Of a DNA stretch of 64,000 bases, positions 44,653-55,131 are shown one piece after another. The first letter of the stretch is position 1. Each line of letters opens with the position of its first letter. The DNA is from Botryosphaeria dothidea (lineage: Eukaryota; Ascomycota; Dothideomycetes; Botryosphaeriales; Botryosphaeriaceae): assembly GCA_011503125.2 (NCBI GenBank), contig WWBZ02000011.1, positions 558,001 to 622,000 of the forward strand, given 5' to 3'. A program made the position numbers and the translations under genes. The notes under the pieces are model-generated. The model saw only the letters and a program-made list of their open reading frames with translations. It ran no database searches and was not told the DNA's origin.

Positions 44653-45753
44653 AACCACACCTGTATACCGCTTGCAGATAAACGAATTCCATGACTGATT
44701 GGGCGTGTTCACTGTTAAAATAGGTGGAGCCTCCCAGTTCCGTTAAATCAATCCAATCGATCACTCCAGTTTCTCGCCTTTGACTGTTTCAAACAGAATC
44801 TCTTAGCATTAGTCAGTGAATGGTAAGCCTTACAAGTACTGGATCCTCGAGTTTGAAGCTTTATCTTGTCTAACTGAATGGACCGATCACCTGCCCACGT
44901 CATCCCGTAGGAACGCAAGTGATACTGCAGCTTGAGCCACATGAGTTCATGCACCTAAAGTTTGTAAAATGCATCTAACGTTCTGCATTGAGAAATTGGG
45001 AAGAGTTGATATCCGCTTTTTGCAGCATCCCCATCCAGGCCGCATGCATCCCCATCCATCGCATCCTTTTCATCGCCTCGCCTTGCTTATCCCGCTCTCG
45101 GCAATGCAATCAAGCATCTATCCCTTCCGCCGCAAACCTCCTAGCCAATCATTCGCCGCAAGTCAGGAACGTTGTTCCTCTCAAACCCCACAAAAGTGTG
45201 GGAATCGGGGTTCCGTTACGACAAGCCCCGAAGAAAATCAATCGAAAGGAGCGCCACGACCACGGGGACGGAACATCGAAAAAGAGACAAACCGAACCAG
45301 AGATCGACCATGCGGCTCAGCAAGGCACACGCGATCCAGGCGTGCCATCCTACTCGCTCGCGCTGATAACCGGCGGGCCCGACGCCGGCCAGCCAAGCGC
45401 TTGGCGGTGGATAAACCCAGGCGTAATCCGCTTCCTCTTCCGCAGAGCAAGCGGGGATGCTCGTATGTCGCTAGTCAGCCTAAGGGAAAAGACCTCTTGG
45501 GCGCACGAGCTGCGGGCTGAATGATGCAGCTTGGATTGGGGGGGGGGGCAGCAGACGGACGTAAGGGCACACGCCGTTAGCGATAAGGCGGGCATTGCGG
45601 AGAGAGAGTATAAATTGAGTTGGAGTGCGCGCGGGATTATCCTTTCGAGTTCCTGTCATTCACCGCGCGTCATCGTCGTCTCCCCCCCTTTCTTTGCTTC
45701 GTGACGTCAATTGCGTTGTTTCGTCCTCCTCCTCTGTTCGGTTCCAAAGTAAT
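44653..45753. other. 1.1-kb intergenic region
   Basis: Between the DsbA-like gene and the secreted phosphodiesterase gene. It contains a G-tract of 12 at about 45537-45549 and no credible coding region. The end should contain the promoter of the next gene. Confidence 0.5.
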
Positions 45754-47066
45754 ATGGCTGCTTCGGCACTCGCTGTCGCCCTCGGCGCTCTGCTCGTCGG
45801 CAACGCCGCCGCGTACCCCATCCCGCACAATGACTTGCACGGACGCGTCGAGGTGCAGGGTCATCGAGGAGGCTTGGGTTTGCGGAACGAGGAGTCCCTC
45901 TGGGTAAGCAGAAGCGTTGTTCCTGTGCCTCGGTGGCTGAGAGGGGGAGAGAGGATGGGGCTGAAAATGCGGAGCGTTGCGCTAACTGGTTTTGGCAGGC
46001 GTTTGCGTACGCAATGGTGAGCGCCCGGAACATGGCGAACAACTGTGCAGACCGTGTGTTGCTGAATTTTTGTTCAGGAAATTGGCGTCGATACGTTGGA
46101 GATGGATACTGTGTTCACGAAAGATGGGATCCCGGTGATCTGGCATGATGTGAGTGACTGAAGCCTTGTGTTTGTTGGGTATCATGTGCGCTGACGACGC
46201 GAAAAAGCACTACATTTACCCAACCAAGTGTACTGGTGATTATGTCGGACAGTACATCAACAGCTTGACTCTGGCTCAGGTCAAGTCGTTGGACTGTGAT
46301 CTCCAGCTTGAGGAGCATCCTCAACAAGAAAGTATGCCGATTCCATCCTGGAAAGGAGATACAACGGGGAATGCTGCTTGCTAACCACGTCCCAGTCCAC
46401 CCCGGCACCAAAATTGCCACGCTCGAGGAAGTCCTCGATCTGGTCAACTGCTACGGCGACAAGGGCGTGACCATCAACCTCGAGACCAAGATCGACCCCA
46501 CGACGCCCGAGCAGACCTGGCCGGTCGAGAAATACATCGAGCTGATCCCCATCCTCGAAAAGCACGGTCTCCTCGAGCGCACCTACATCCAGAGCTTCGA
46601 CTGGCGCACCCTCGTCCTCATCCACGAAAAGTATCCCTCCATCCCCACCGTTGCCCTGCTCGACGACACCACCGTAGTTCCGGACGCCAACGGCACGTAT
46701 CCCTGGCTCGGCGGGCTCAACCTCGACGACTACGACGGAGACTGGGTCGCCGCGGCCGCCGCCATCGGCTCGAGCGTGCTGAGCCCCGTGCATGGGACCC
46801 CGTCGAACTTGACTGTCAATTCGCCCGGCTACACGCCTTTCACGACCAAGGAGATCGTCGATGAGGCGCATGGGCTAGACATGCAGGTCATCCCCTGGAC
46901 CGTGGACTACGAGGTTATGATCAGCAAGCTGCTCGATGACGGTGTTGACTCGATCATCAGCAACTACCCCGAACGGGTCATTGCCGTTGCCAGACAGAGA
47001 GGGCTTTCTGTTGGCCGGGCCAGGAACCCCAGCAAGCCGGAGTGTCTTGCGAAAGCAAGTGCCTGA
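45754..47066 (+). CDS. Secreted glycerophosphodiester phosphodiesterase-family protein
   Basis: Exons 45754-45903, 45999-46016, 46078-46149, 46208-46331 and 46396-47066 give 344 aa. The GDPD family (TIM barrel) hydrolyses glycerophosphodiesters to glycerol-3-phosphate and an alcohol. A signal peptide is clear (ASALAVALGALLVGNAAAYP). The catalytic GHRGG is at 36-40 with His37. The metal ligands fall in TLEMD (Glu64, Asp66), and the second His is His79 in VIWHD. The C-terminal strands are VIPWTVD and GVDSIISNYPERV. Several Cys residues and two NxT sites fit secretion. Exon 2 codes for only six residues (AFAYAM) but restores the spacing seen in the family. It may recover phosphate from lipid head groups outside the cell; that role is inferred. 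Confidence 0.9.
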
Positions 47067-47179
47067 GAGAGAAACTGGAAAAGTTGATACAATGCCCAAG
47101 TGCTGCACTTAATGTCTACTGAATGCCAATGTATAGAGAAACTTAAAGGATAATGAAAGAACGTACAGCAAGCATTTGC

Positions 47180-48593
47180 TCATATATTCCGCACTCCGTC
47201 CACCGCAACGATCTCCTCAGCATTGACCGTGCTTGTTGTCGAGATTTGCCGCCTTGTGTCCACGGATCCGGTCTCTTCGTCACCGGCGCGGTGTTCGCGT
47301 TCGTTGATCGTCCGCATCGTGATTGCGACCTCGTCCTCCTTGAGTGTGGTCTCTCCTTCAAGCGTGGGCCACCATCCACGTTCCTGCCTTTCCCTCTCCT
47401 CTCGGTCCTTGCTTCCTTCTTCAACGAGTTCCACTTGGCCGCGCGCTGCTACTCGAGCTTCCTTCCACCGAAGGAAAGGATAGAGTATCCGGATAAGTAT
47501 AGGCCTGCACGCTGGGAGACACCCGCATACAATTCCCATATTGGTCTCAATGGCGGGGAGAATGAATATCCATACACCTTCCCAGAATTTATCATCTGCC
47601 TTGAACCAAACAAAAAAGTACCATATGCGAATCACTCCTGCAGTTGAAATCCTGGCGCTGGTGTCAGTAATTAATGAGCACTAGGTGGGATGTCAATGTT
47701 TCCAGAAGTCCACGCACTGATCAAAGACAACGGCGAGAAAGTCGACTTACAAGCACCCCACGCAGAAAAGGCCAATCAACCCCAAACGCTGTTCCTTTGG
47801 AAGTTGGACGTCCCAGAGGAACCGTGCCGGCCATAAAAAGACGATGACATCCGTGAAGCTATTGAGAGCCGCGGCGGCTATGATGAGACGTCCCCGATGG
47901 ATGCAGAATGTCAAGTGCTCTCCTATCCCCCATGCTTTGTCCGGGGTAGTCGATTCGGGACAGAGAGCCGCATTGACTATCATCACTGTGACAACGCTGA
48001 CGCAATAGCCAATGGAATAGGCTATGGCCATCCAGCAGAACCACTTGTTGGCTCGGACATGGGAGAATATACGTAGATACGCAATGCACACCGATATCTT
48101 GTTCAATGAGACGCCGGGGTACCAGATGCGTTCATAGACCATATTGAGCTACCCAGTGCCTCGTCAGAAATTTTATTGAGATTTTTCAAGCAGCCACATA
48201 GGGGAAGGAACTCCAGCTGATTATACCTTCATGATTTTTGGAACAAGTTCCGGTCTAATATCACGAGTATGCCTTCCGTACCCCAGCTTCGTCATGTAAA
48301 GGATCAGAATTGATTGGCATAAAGTGAAAGCCTACATTGCTTCGTAGTCAGCTTTTTTTCTGCTCTGGGCAAACAAATCTATCATGCGTGTCGAAATCCT
48401 GAAGAGCAAGTCTTACCCAAGCAAGCAACATGATCCAATCATCCCATCCAAGAACCCGGCGCGTGTATCCTCTGATGTAGAAACGGATGGCCACGATAAT
48501 GGTCATCAGGACTGCCAGAGGCACCATGAATCCGAACAGAAGACCGGCCCGTGTCGGAGGATCGACGTAATTAGGCGCGGGGCCGGCTTCCAT
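47180..48593 (-). CDS. PTH11/rhodopsin-type seven-helix membrane protein
   Basis: Exons 48593-48417, 48331-48227, 48148-47751 and 47657-47180 give 385 aa. It belongs to the large fungal family of rhodopsin-domain integral membrane proteins related to Pth11, without an N-terminal CFEM domain. The first helix is LLFGFMVPLAVLMTIIVAIRF, followed by the family motif LGWDDWIMLLAW. Further helices are in exon 2 (FTLCQSILILYMT), exon 3 (VCIAYLRIF and onward) and exon 4 (IFILPAIETNMGIVCGCLP). The last 100 residues are a charged cytosolic tail rich in Glu and Arg. Pth11-type proteins are thought to be surface receptors in plant-associated fungi, but ligands are mostly unknown. The exon 3/4 splice (CVGC-FARISTAGVIR) follows the family pattern. 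Confidence 0.85.
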
Positions 48594-50442
48594 GACTGTG
48601 GATGCAGGTTCCGGAGATCACGACTCAAAAATCCGCCGAAACCTGTTCGGCCCTCCGAGAAATCGGGTGCGGGATGATGATTGTTGGGGGTTAACGACGC
48701 GGATGACTGTATAACAACAGCGCTATGGAGGGCATCTATTTGGAATCAGAAATGATCGGAAACGGCCATGAGAGGCATCTATGAATGTTGATGAGTTGAT
48801 CAGGCGCAGAAGATTCCCCATAGGACACTCGGAGTAATTGCATTTGAGCAATGCGCTGGATTAAAACAAAACTCGGGGTTCAGATATAGAGTTCTCGGGT
48901 CTCTGTTCGAGGAAACCCGCCTGGGACACTCAAGCTCTTTTGGTGGAAAGCAGAAGCCTATGACTGAAGCGAAGCGCCATGATTCACGATAGAGGTGGCG
49001 GACGGTCACGGCAAGGCCATTCGGATAACGCAGGAGCTGCGGGAAATTCCAGACGACACGAACGAACCGGAAGGCATATTGAAATGCCTTTCCTTCGCGG
49101 GCCAGACCTGCTGGGCTCGACTTTTCTTACAAACCGATATCGTGAGTATATCGGGGAATAGCTGCTGGTTGGAGGACACCGGTCTTGTCGAAGTATAAAA
49201 TGGCCTATCGGGCCGTCAAACAACCTTAATCACGGCTCGGGTACTGATCGAACCCAGTGGTCCGGCAAGGCCAGCAACTTTGCCTCTCGCGTATCGGCTC
49301 TGAGGGGTAGGCCTGTGAATGCGGCAAATGAGCATAAGCTTCCCCGGGGTGCTGGCTCCGGGACTCTCTTCCCGGTTGAGAACGGATAACGACAGCCAAC
49401 GTGGAAACATGGAAGGCAGTATGCGGATCATCTCGGACGCAGCCGGTGACAGAGATGAGAATAGATATGCATGGGCAGTTTCGCAATTTTTTTCACTCCA
49501 CAAGGAGATGCCTTGCGTGGTGGTGGTGACGTGCAGCCGAAGGTGGAACGTTGCCCGAGAGTCTCATGACGCTCGCAAAGGCTCTTACTCGGGAAATGCT
49601 AATCTCGTGGTAGGACCATTCCTGTGTCATGCTGTCAGTTGTTTTTCGGAAGAAGTTGAGAAAAGAGAGTAGAGCCGCGCGATTTTTTGGAAGGAAGTTG
49701 TGACGTCGGCCACGTTTTTCATCCATGGCGAAAACCACTAGCCCCGAAATGGCCAGCATGCGCTTTCCGCTTCCATCCCTCCCTGTTCTGCTGCTCCATC
49801 TGAATAGTAACACATACCTTCACTTCAATGGGCTGATTCGAATCAGGATTCCTGTGTCTAGCTGACACTGTTTTCACCTCTGATTCCTCGGTTGGTCGGA
49901 TAAGAGGAGCTTCCAGAAGAGCTGTGATGTGTTGTTGTCACTCACATCCACGATGATATCAAATTCTAAAAACATCCGTCTTTGCTGCAGAGCGTTTTCT
50001 CGAATTTCCTTCCCAAGACTTTCCCCTGGCACTCGTGAATGGGGCAAGCACGAAAGGATTCTTGGCGTTGTCAATCGTGATCTTGCACCAAGCAAAAAGC
50101 AATGTTCAAGTTATCTAAAACAGATAAACAGAGCGAGTGGAGTCGTCCAGGGTTCGTGCTCAAGACAGGACAGTGCCTTCCCAGTCAGGCACTGCCAACA
50201 AAGATACTAGTCCAGAAGAAGCAATCTCGCCTCAACCACTTCGTCATCGCTTCCTTCCATACGGCGCGGCCCGGCATCAATTCGTCGTCGGCCTGCCACC
50301 GGCTCCGTCGGTACGACACCAGCCTTTTTTTTCTCCGGCTTACCATCTCTCTCTGTGCATCGCCTCACTTATCTCACCGCTTCATCTCAACACCAAGCTT
50401 GACTGAACAACCTGCCTGGGCACCTCAATCAAGCCTGCCGCC
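48594..50442. other. 1.85-kb region with F-box relic
   Basis: Upstream of the receptor-like gene and of the F-box gene. Positions 49929-50040 contain an F-box-like fragment (see separate entry). The rest shows no credible coding region. Confidence 0.5.
49929..50040 (+). pseudogene. Relic of an F-box gene
   Basis: In one frame this stretch reads KNIRLCCRAFSRISFPRL, close to KNLRLCCNTLSRITTPHL in the intact F-box gene 500 nt downstream. The frame stays open for a while but the downstream sequence has no similarity to the rest of the intact protein and no start context. It looks like the left-over of a duplicated or related F-box gene. Confidence 0.55.
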
Positions 50443-51408
50443 ATGGAATCCTCACATCACCTGTTGCAGCTCCCACTGGTCCGGGGTGACAAGCTCTTCC
50501 CGGAAGAGCTCTGGGACATGATCGCCGCTTGCACAGACCAAGCCACACGCAAGAATCTCCGCCTGTGTTGCAACACACTCTCCCGCATCACCACCCCTCA
50601 CCTCTTTCGGACTATTTATTTCCAGCACAATGACCCCAAGACCCGCCTCCATAGCATCACCCGGAGTTCCGGGATACAGGATCATGTCAAACGTCTGGTG
50701 ATGCGGCGCGGCGATCTTATGCGGCGCCTTGAGGACAGCTCTGGAGACGTGTGGAGTCCTTTCCCAAACCTGACCAGCGTGGACTGCAAGCTCTCCTATG
50801 ATCCATCGGGGAGGGACATTCCAGCGTCCACCTTTTGGTATTTTCTGACATCGGTCGAGAAACTCGAAGTCCTGGAAGTTGAAGACAGGAACTATCGCGA
50901 CCTGGTTCGGACTTTTCGCTGCACGAAGGGTCGCTGGAACGAGAGTCACTGGAACAAACTCCACACCGTCACGCTGAGTGCTGTTGTCACCGGTGCATCC
51001 ATCTTAGCCTTCCTCTCTCACCTGGCGCCTACCCTGCGAAGCCTCCATCTCATCGATTGCTCGATCACCCAGCCTGGATATACCTGGCCTCACATCATGG
51101 ATCAAGCTCGAAAAGTGCTCTCGCTGGAAAGCATCAGACTCAACAACCTTGAAGATGCTGAGGACCTTTATCTCCCGTTCGGAGAGTGCGAGTGCGAGAT
51201 CATCACCAAATTCCAGCAGAGAATCTACGACTACTTGCTCAGAACGACGGACGACTATCCAGAGTGGAACGAAACAAAGGTTATCAAGGCTCATCTGAAT
51301 CTTCTTAGTACTCCCCCTGCTGTACAACACCATAAGGAATGCTTTGAGCAGATGAAAACTTCGCCGAAGTTCGACGATATCATGGATAAATTGAATAGCT
51401 ACCTATGA
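50443..51408 (+). CDS. F-box domain protein, 321 aa
   Basis: Single exon from ATG 50443 to TGA 51408. Residues about 18-60 form an F-box: LFPEELWDMIAACTD, then RKNLRLCCNTLSRITTPHLFRTIYF. F-box proteins recruit substrates to SCF ubiquitin ligases through Skp1. The remainder has Leu-rich repeat-like pieces (FPNLTSVDCKLS, KLEVLEVED, LRSLHLIDC, LESIRLNN) as in many fungal F-box proteins, giving a likely substrate-binding surface. There is no membrane segment or signal. Such genes form large, rapidly changing families in filamentous ascomycetes, so a specific target cannot be named. A relic of a related gene lies just upstream. Confidence 0.85.
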   Translation: MESSHHLLQLPLVRGDKLFPEELWDMIAACTDQATRKNLRLCCNTLSRITTPHLFRTIYFQHNDPKTRLHSITRSSGIQDHVKRLVMRRGDLMRRLEDSSGDVWSPFPNLTSVDCKLSYDPSGRDIPASTFWYFLTSVEKLEVLEVEDRNYRDLVRTFRCTKGRWNESHWNKLHTVTLSAVVTGASILAFLSHLAPTLRSLHLIDCSITQPGYTWPHIMDQARKVLSLESIRLNNLEDAEDLYLPFGECECEIITKFQQRIYDYLLRTTDDYPEWNETKVIKAHLNLLSTPPAVQHHKECFEQMKTSPKFDDIMDKLNSYL

Positions 51409-51799
51409 TTGGTCTCAGCTGTTTCTAGCTTGTAAGCATTAAGGGGACCTGCTTCGCTATCTAGTCTATCCGGTCACATTCTCCATCTCATAGCTTTCGA
51501 CGAGGTTTTCTCCTCATGCTCACAAGAAGCGAGATTCTGGACACTGAGCTTCCCGCCGGCAACTCACCCTGCCTTCTTCAAGAAAGCTGATTCGAGTCCT
51601 TAACAAAATCTTTTGAATATGTCGAAGGCCGCAAAAATAGAAGAATCACACTGTCCTCTTCCGGCGGAATCGGCGTGTCTAACACACACAAACCCGTGGC
51701 GGATCTCCGGCCGGACTACCTTCAGCGCACAGATACCACAAGGGAAAAAAAGACCATCTGGACCCACAGCAAAAAAAAGGAACCAAAACACAAAAAAGT
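51409..51799. other. Intergenic region F-box gene / 5S rRNA
   Basis: 391 nt; contains the Pol III terminator of the 5S gene at its end (six A on the plus strand at 51792-51797). No other feature seen. Confidence 0.5.
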
Positions 51800-51918
51800 A
51801 CGTACAACAGCCGGGATTCCCCAATGGTCACCCACTTGAGTACTAATCAGCCGGTTCGCAGGTTCAATATCGGGGAGCGGACGGGACCCGTTGCTTTCTG
51901 CGGCCTATGGTCGTACGT
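51800..51918 (-). rRNA. 5S ribosomal RNA
   Basis: 119 nt, the usual 5S length. Helix I pairs ACGTACGAC at the 5' end with GTTGTACGT at the 3' end over nine base pairs (one G-U). Conserved 5S segments are present in order: GACCATAGG, GGGTCCCGTCCGCTC, TTAGTACT and GTGGGTGACCA, then GAATCCC. A T6 terminator follows directly on the minus strand. It stands alone rather than in the rDNA repeat, as is normal for Pezizomycotina, whose 5S genes are dispersed. The helix III/loop B part differs from textbook fungal 5S, so a variant or ageing copy is possible. Confidence 0.9.
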
Positions 51919-52600
51919 GGAAGGTGGAGTTGCAGACAGGCATTATAGATATTGGAAACGTGCGGCGACGGCGTGCGTGCTGGGACGGCAAGTGGCTGCG
52001 GGTGAGCATAATGGGGTCAGCGGGATAGGAAGAACTGAAGAAATCATAGAGGACCCTATACTACGGGGGAATAAGGCTGCTTGAAGGACAGTGGTGTCTC
52101 TACTCCATAATCCTTTTCCTCTGCGTCGGCCCGATTCCAGTAGCAGATATATTTGAGATGGAGCTCTCCCTCCCTCCCTCCCTCTCTCTCCCGATAATTG
52201 AGGACAGTTCCCTTTTTCTCTTACCTCTTGCTCCAGTGAGGCCGTCTGTATCTGACGTGAGGGAGTTCCCGAAGAAGTTCTTGATGACGCAAGCTATGGT
52301 TACCTACTTGCTGTCTGTCTTACCGCATCGAGCGGTCCGGCGAGGTGTTTCTGCGGCACAGAAAAACTCATCAAAGACCACCGTCACGCCCAGACACGCC
52401 TTTTCCTGGCAAATCAGCGTCTTCAGCGCATGGATCAATCTTGTTTTTGTAAATTAGGACAAAAGAGGTTCGAAAACCCAAAAGTGTTGTTGGTCCGCGC
52501 AGGCAGCCGTCCTCCACGAACAGTCATCACGACACAACAAAGAAAAAGGGTCGGCACCAACAAAGCATTGCTGCATTTCAAAATGACGAGAAGAAAAATA
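51919..52600. other. Intergenic region 5S rRNA / tRNA-Trp
   Basis: 682 nt with a CTCCC tandem near 52164-52186 and the Pol III terminator of the tRNA at 52594-52598. No coding region recognised. Confidence 0.5.
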
Positions 52601-52601
52601 T

Positions 52602-52753
52602 GAGGACGGTGCGATTTGAACGCACAGCCTTCAGGAAACTCCAGGTGAATGGTTGCTGGAATCTGACGCTATGAGGGGGATTAGTATAATGTGTGTATAG
52701 TGAGGATGCTGTGAATCAGGGATTGCGTACCGCTACCATTGCGCCACGCCCCC
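52602..52753 (-). tRNA. tRNA-Trp(CCA) with a canonical intron and a second GT-AG insertion in the D stem
   Basis: On the minus strand the acceptor stem pairs GGGGGCG (52753-52747) with CGTCCTC (52608-52602) over seven pairs including two G-U. The A-box region TGGCGCAATGG and the T arm GTGCG-TTCAAAT-CGCAC are perfect, the discriminator is A (52601), and a T5 terminator follows. The anticodon CCA is at 52659-52657. A 19-nt intron (52655-52637) after position 37 contains CTGGA, complementary to the anticodon loop, as usual for fungal tRNA introns. The anticodon stem has one A-C mismatch next to the loop. Between positions 24 and 25 there is a further 62-nt insertion (52730-52669) with GT and AG ends. 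Removing it gives GCGC-AATGGTA-GCGC, the exact tRNA-Trp D arm, so the gene may be functional. Confidence 0.8.
52669..52730 (-). other. 62-nt spliceosomal-like intron inside the tRNA-Trp gene
   Basis: On the minus strand it begins GTACGC, has TACTAAT at 52686-52680 and ends CTCATAG. These are the donor, branch and acceptor motifs of protein-gene introns in this window; the U2AF second intron also has ACTAAT shortly before its CAG. Its length fits their 50-80 nt range. It lies between tRNA positions 24 and 25, not at the standard 37/38 site. Confidence 0.7.
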
Positions 52754-52964
52754 AAGTTCATGCGAGGAAAAGGGCGTGTTGCACTCATGGCACCTTGAAC
52801 CGCTCTTGCAAGGCGGACTCACTGGCCACTGGTGGAAGGGGAAGGACGGAGGATGTAGCAACAACCCACCACGCCAACAAGACCACGCACTAACCACGAA
52901 CAACGAAACATTTGCACAGAACCAGAAGACACTGAATCATATTCACAAAGACTACGCAGAGAGC

Positions 52965-54332
52965 TCACAACTCATCCTTCTGCCTCTGTTCCTCCTCCTG
53001 CTGCTGCTGCGCCTCGAACTTCGCCCTCTCCGCATTCTCATCCCACATCCTCTTCTTCGGATTGCGGGGCTTATCCGACTCCACCAGGGGCTCTCCATCC
53101 CCCCTCCTAGGCACATCATCTTCCGCCTGCGGCGCTGCGTCACCGGTCGCCGCTGATTCCGCCATCTGGCCGACCTGCTCGGACAGGCTCGGGTTCTGCT
53201 CCTGCTGTTGGGGATCACCCCGCTTGACCCCTGCGCCGCCGGCGCCCGCGCGCACGTGCTGGACGGGCTGGTCGGACATTCTGCGGTGTGGTTTGTTGCT
53301 GGCGCTGGGCTGGACAATGAGGCTCGTCGACGACGAAGCCGATAAAGTTGCTGCCTGAGATGAGAGGGCTTGGGTAGGTGCTGCGCCACCGGCGAGACCG
53401 ACTGCGACGAGGATGCTAAAGAGAAACTTGTACGCGAACTTGAGGGGTAACCAGGCGAACCACCAGAGGGGTCCGTAAAGGATGCGTCTGAAAAGGAGCC
53501 AACAGATTGTCGTGAGGAGGATGTAGAAGGTGGTCTCGAGGTACCAGGTGTCGCTCTTCTGGGATCGAAGGAGCGAGTTGACGAGGGTCTTCGAGTTGGC
53601 GAGGAGGGTGCTGAGGTCCGTGTATCGCTCTCCGAGCTCTGCGAGCGCGGCCGTGGATTGATCGAGTGTTTCTTGTGCGAAGCGGGAGCGCGACAGCTCC
53701 GATGTCATCAACTGGTGCGTGCGTCTCAGGGCGGCGGTGACGTCGCTCGAAGCGTTGGCGACGATCTCGTCCTGGGTGAGCTTCTCGGTGCCGCCACGTC
53801 GTCTCCCCGCGCCAGGAGTGGTGTTGCCTTCTTGGATGCCGGCGAAGAGGAGCTCGCGTTCTTTCTGCTTCGCGGCCTCTGCGTTGCGCTTGGCTTGTAG
53901 TTGAGCTTTGCGGAACTGGCTTCGTGCCCTGTTGGAGCTGGGGATCAGTGTTCATGTCCATTGGTGCTTTGGGAAGAATGTGCCCACTCACTGCTTGAGG
54001 CCTTCGCCCAGGCGCGCAACCTGTATGCTCAACCTGCTCTTCTCGCGCTCCTTCTCACTGTCTTTCTTCTTGCTACCGAGCGCACCGCCGGTGGCAAATT
54101 CCTCAACCTCTTGTCTTAGGAATTCAAGCTCCTCTTCTTGAAGCTTCAAGCTATCGTGGATCTCGGAGCTTAGCTCAACTCGTACGTCGCCCTCTTCGCC
54201 GTCGAGTGGAGTGGAACCGGGCTGGAACTGCAATTTGGCGAGACGGTAGATGAGCTGGACGGTCTGTTTGTTCTGATCGGACAGACCCGCGAGGCGTGTT
54301 GCGAGGGAGGAGGTGGTGGTTGAGGTTGTCAT
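52965..54332 (-). CDS. SEC20: Golgi-to-ER SNARE Sec20, ending in KDEL
   Basis: Exons 54332-53992 and 53928-52965 give 434 aa. Sec20 is a Qb SNARE of the ER that works with Ufe1, Use1 and Sec22 in retrograde fusion of COPI vesicles. Coiled-coil segments cover about residues 25-110, and the SNARE-like part ALRRTHQLMTSELSRSRFAQE is at about 180-200. A membrane anchor follows (TFYILLTTICWLLF, about 243-257) with a second hydrophobic stretch behind it. The long C-terminal part is polar and Gln/Glu-rich. It ends in KDEL just before the stop, equivalent to the HDEL retrieval signal at the lumenal end of yeast Sec20. The splice (CA-G, GCA CGA) keeps frame. The start ATG is the first in frame. Confidence 0.9.
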
Positions 54333-54717
54333 TGTGGACGAGCGGCCACGGTGGGCGATGGCCGAAAGCGCGCGGATCAGGGAAAGATGCGGTTGCGCAG
54401 CAAGGGCAGCGCCGATGTCATCGGGACGCGGAAAGTCATGGCCGCTCGGACTTGCCGAAGAGCCAGAAACTCCCGCCGCGCCGACAATTTCCAAAGCGCA
54501 GTGTTTGGACGCGGCCGCTGCGAGAGAGCTCACACGCCTGTTTGCACCCCCGCGCCTTCAGCCAGACTCCTCCACACGTAAGTCTCCACATGCTGCACTT
54601 TCCAATGTATATCTGACGACCGAAATATAGGTTGTTCATTGCTTTCTCGCCGTTCCTTCCATCTCCCTCCCTCCATCCGCTATCCTCCGCCAGCGAGCAC
54701 CGCAGTCGCCGTTCACG
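54333..54717. promoter_or_regulatory. Divergent promoter region SEC20 / mL53
   Basis: 385 nt between divergent start codons; must contain both promoters. No clear motif recognised. Confidence 0.5.
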
Positions 54718-55131
54718 ATGATCACCCGCTTCTTGACCGAGGTGAACACCAAGTTCAACCCTTTTACACGCACCGCAAAGACTGCACGCAACTTCCTTGC
54801 GCTGCTGCCGCCAAATGCCCGCGCAGAGATGAAGATCAACGCGAATATGCTCCCCAGAACCAGCAAGGACCCGACAACATTGGATTTGAAATTCAGTACG
54901 TACATGAGGTCTCGCTGTCCGGTCATGCATGGCTGCATTTAATTTGCAGATGGTTGCTTGCAATGGCGTTGTGTTCTATTTCTACAGACTTATCGCTAAC
55001 ACGAACTCACCCCCGCAGAGGACGGCAAGGAAATGAAGCTTGACCTGGAGAAGCTCAAGATCAGGGACGTGGAAGAGGAAGTCAATAGACACTCACGTTT
55101 GCTGGCAAGACAGGAGGAGCTGTCGGGCTAG
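54718..55131 (+). CDS. MRPL44: Mitochondrial ribosomal protein mL53 (yeast MRPL44)
   Basis: Exons 54718-54895 and 55019-55131 give 96 aa; the intron is 123 nt. The start MITRFLTEVNTKFNPFTRTAKTAR and the following NFLALLPP are typical of fungal mL53, a small thioredoxin-fold protein of the large mitochondrial ribosomal subunit. The second exon supplies KLDLEKLKIRDVEEEVNRHSR, the conserved C-terminal helix. Yeast Mrpl44 has 98 residues, so the length fits. The N terminus is basic without an obvious cleavable presequence, as often for this subunit. It is divergent from SEC20 and convergent with the pyrophosphatase gene 228 nt away. Confidence 0.88.

Noticed and set aside
49841..49860. GATTCGAATC as a possible tRNA T arm
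   Set aside because: No stem pairing around it and no A box upstream; a chance palindrome.
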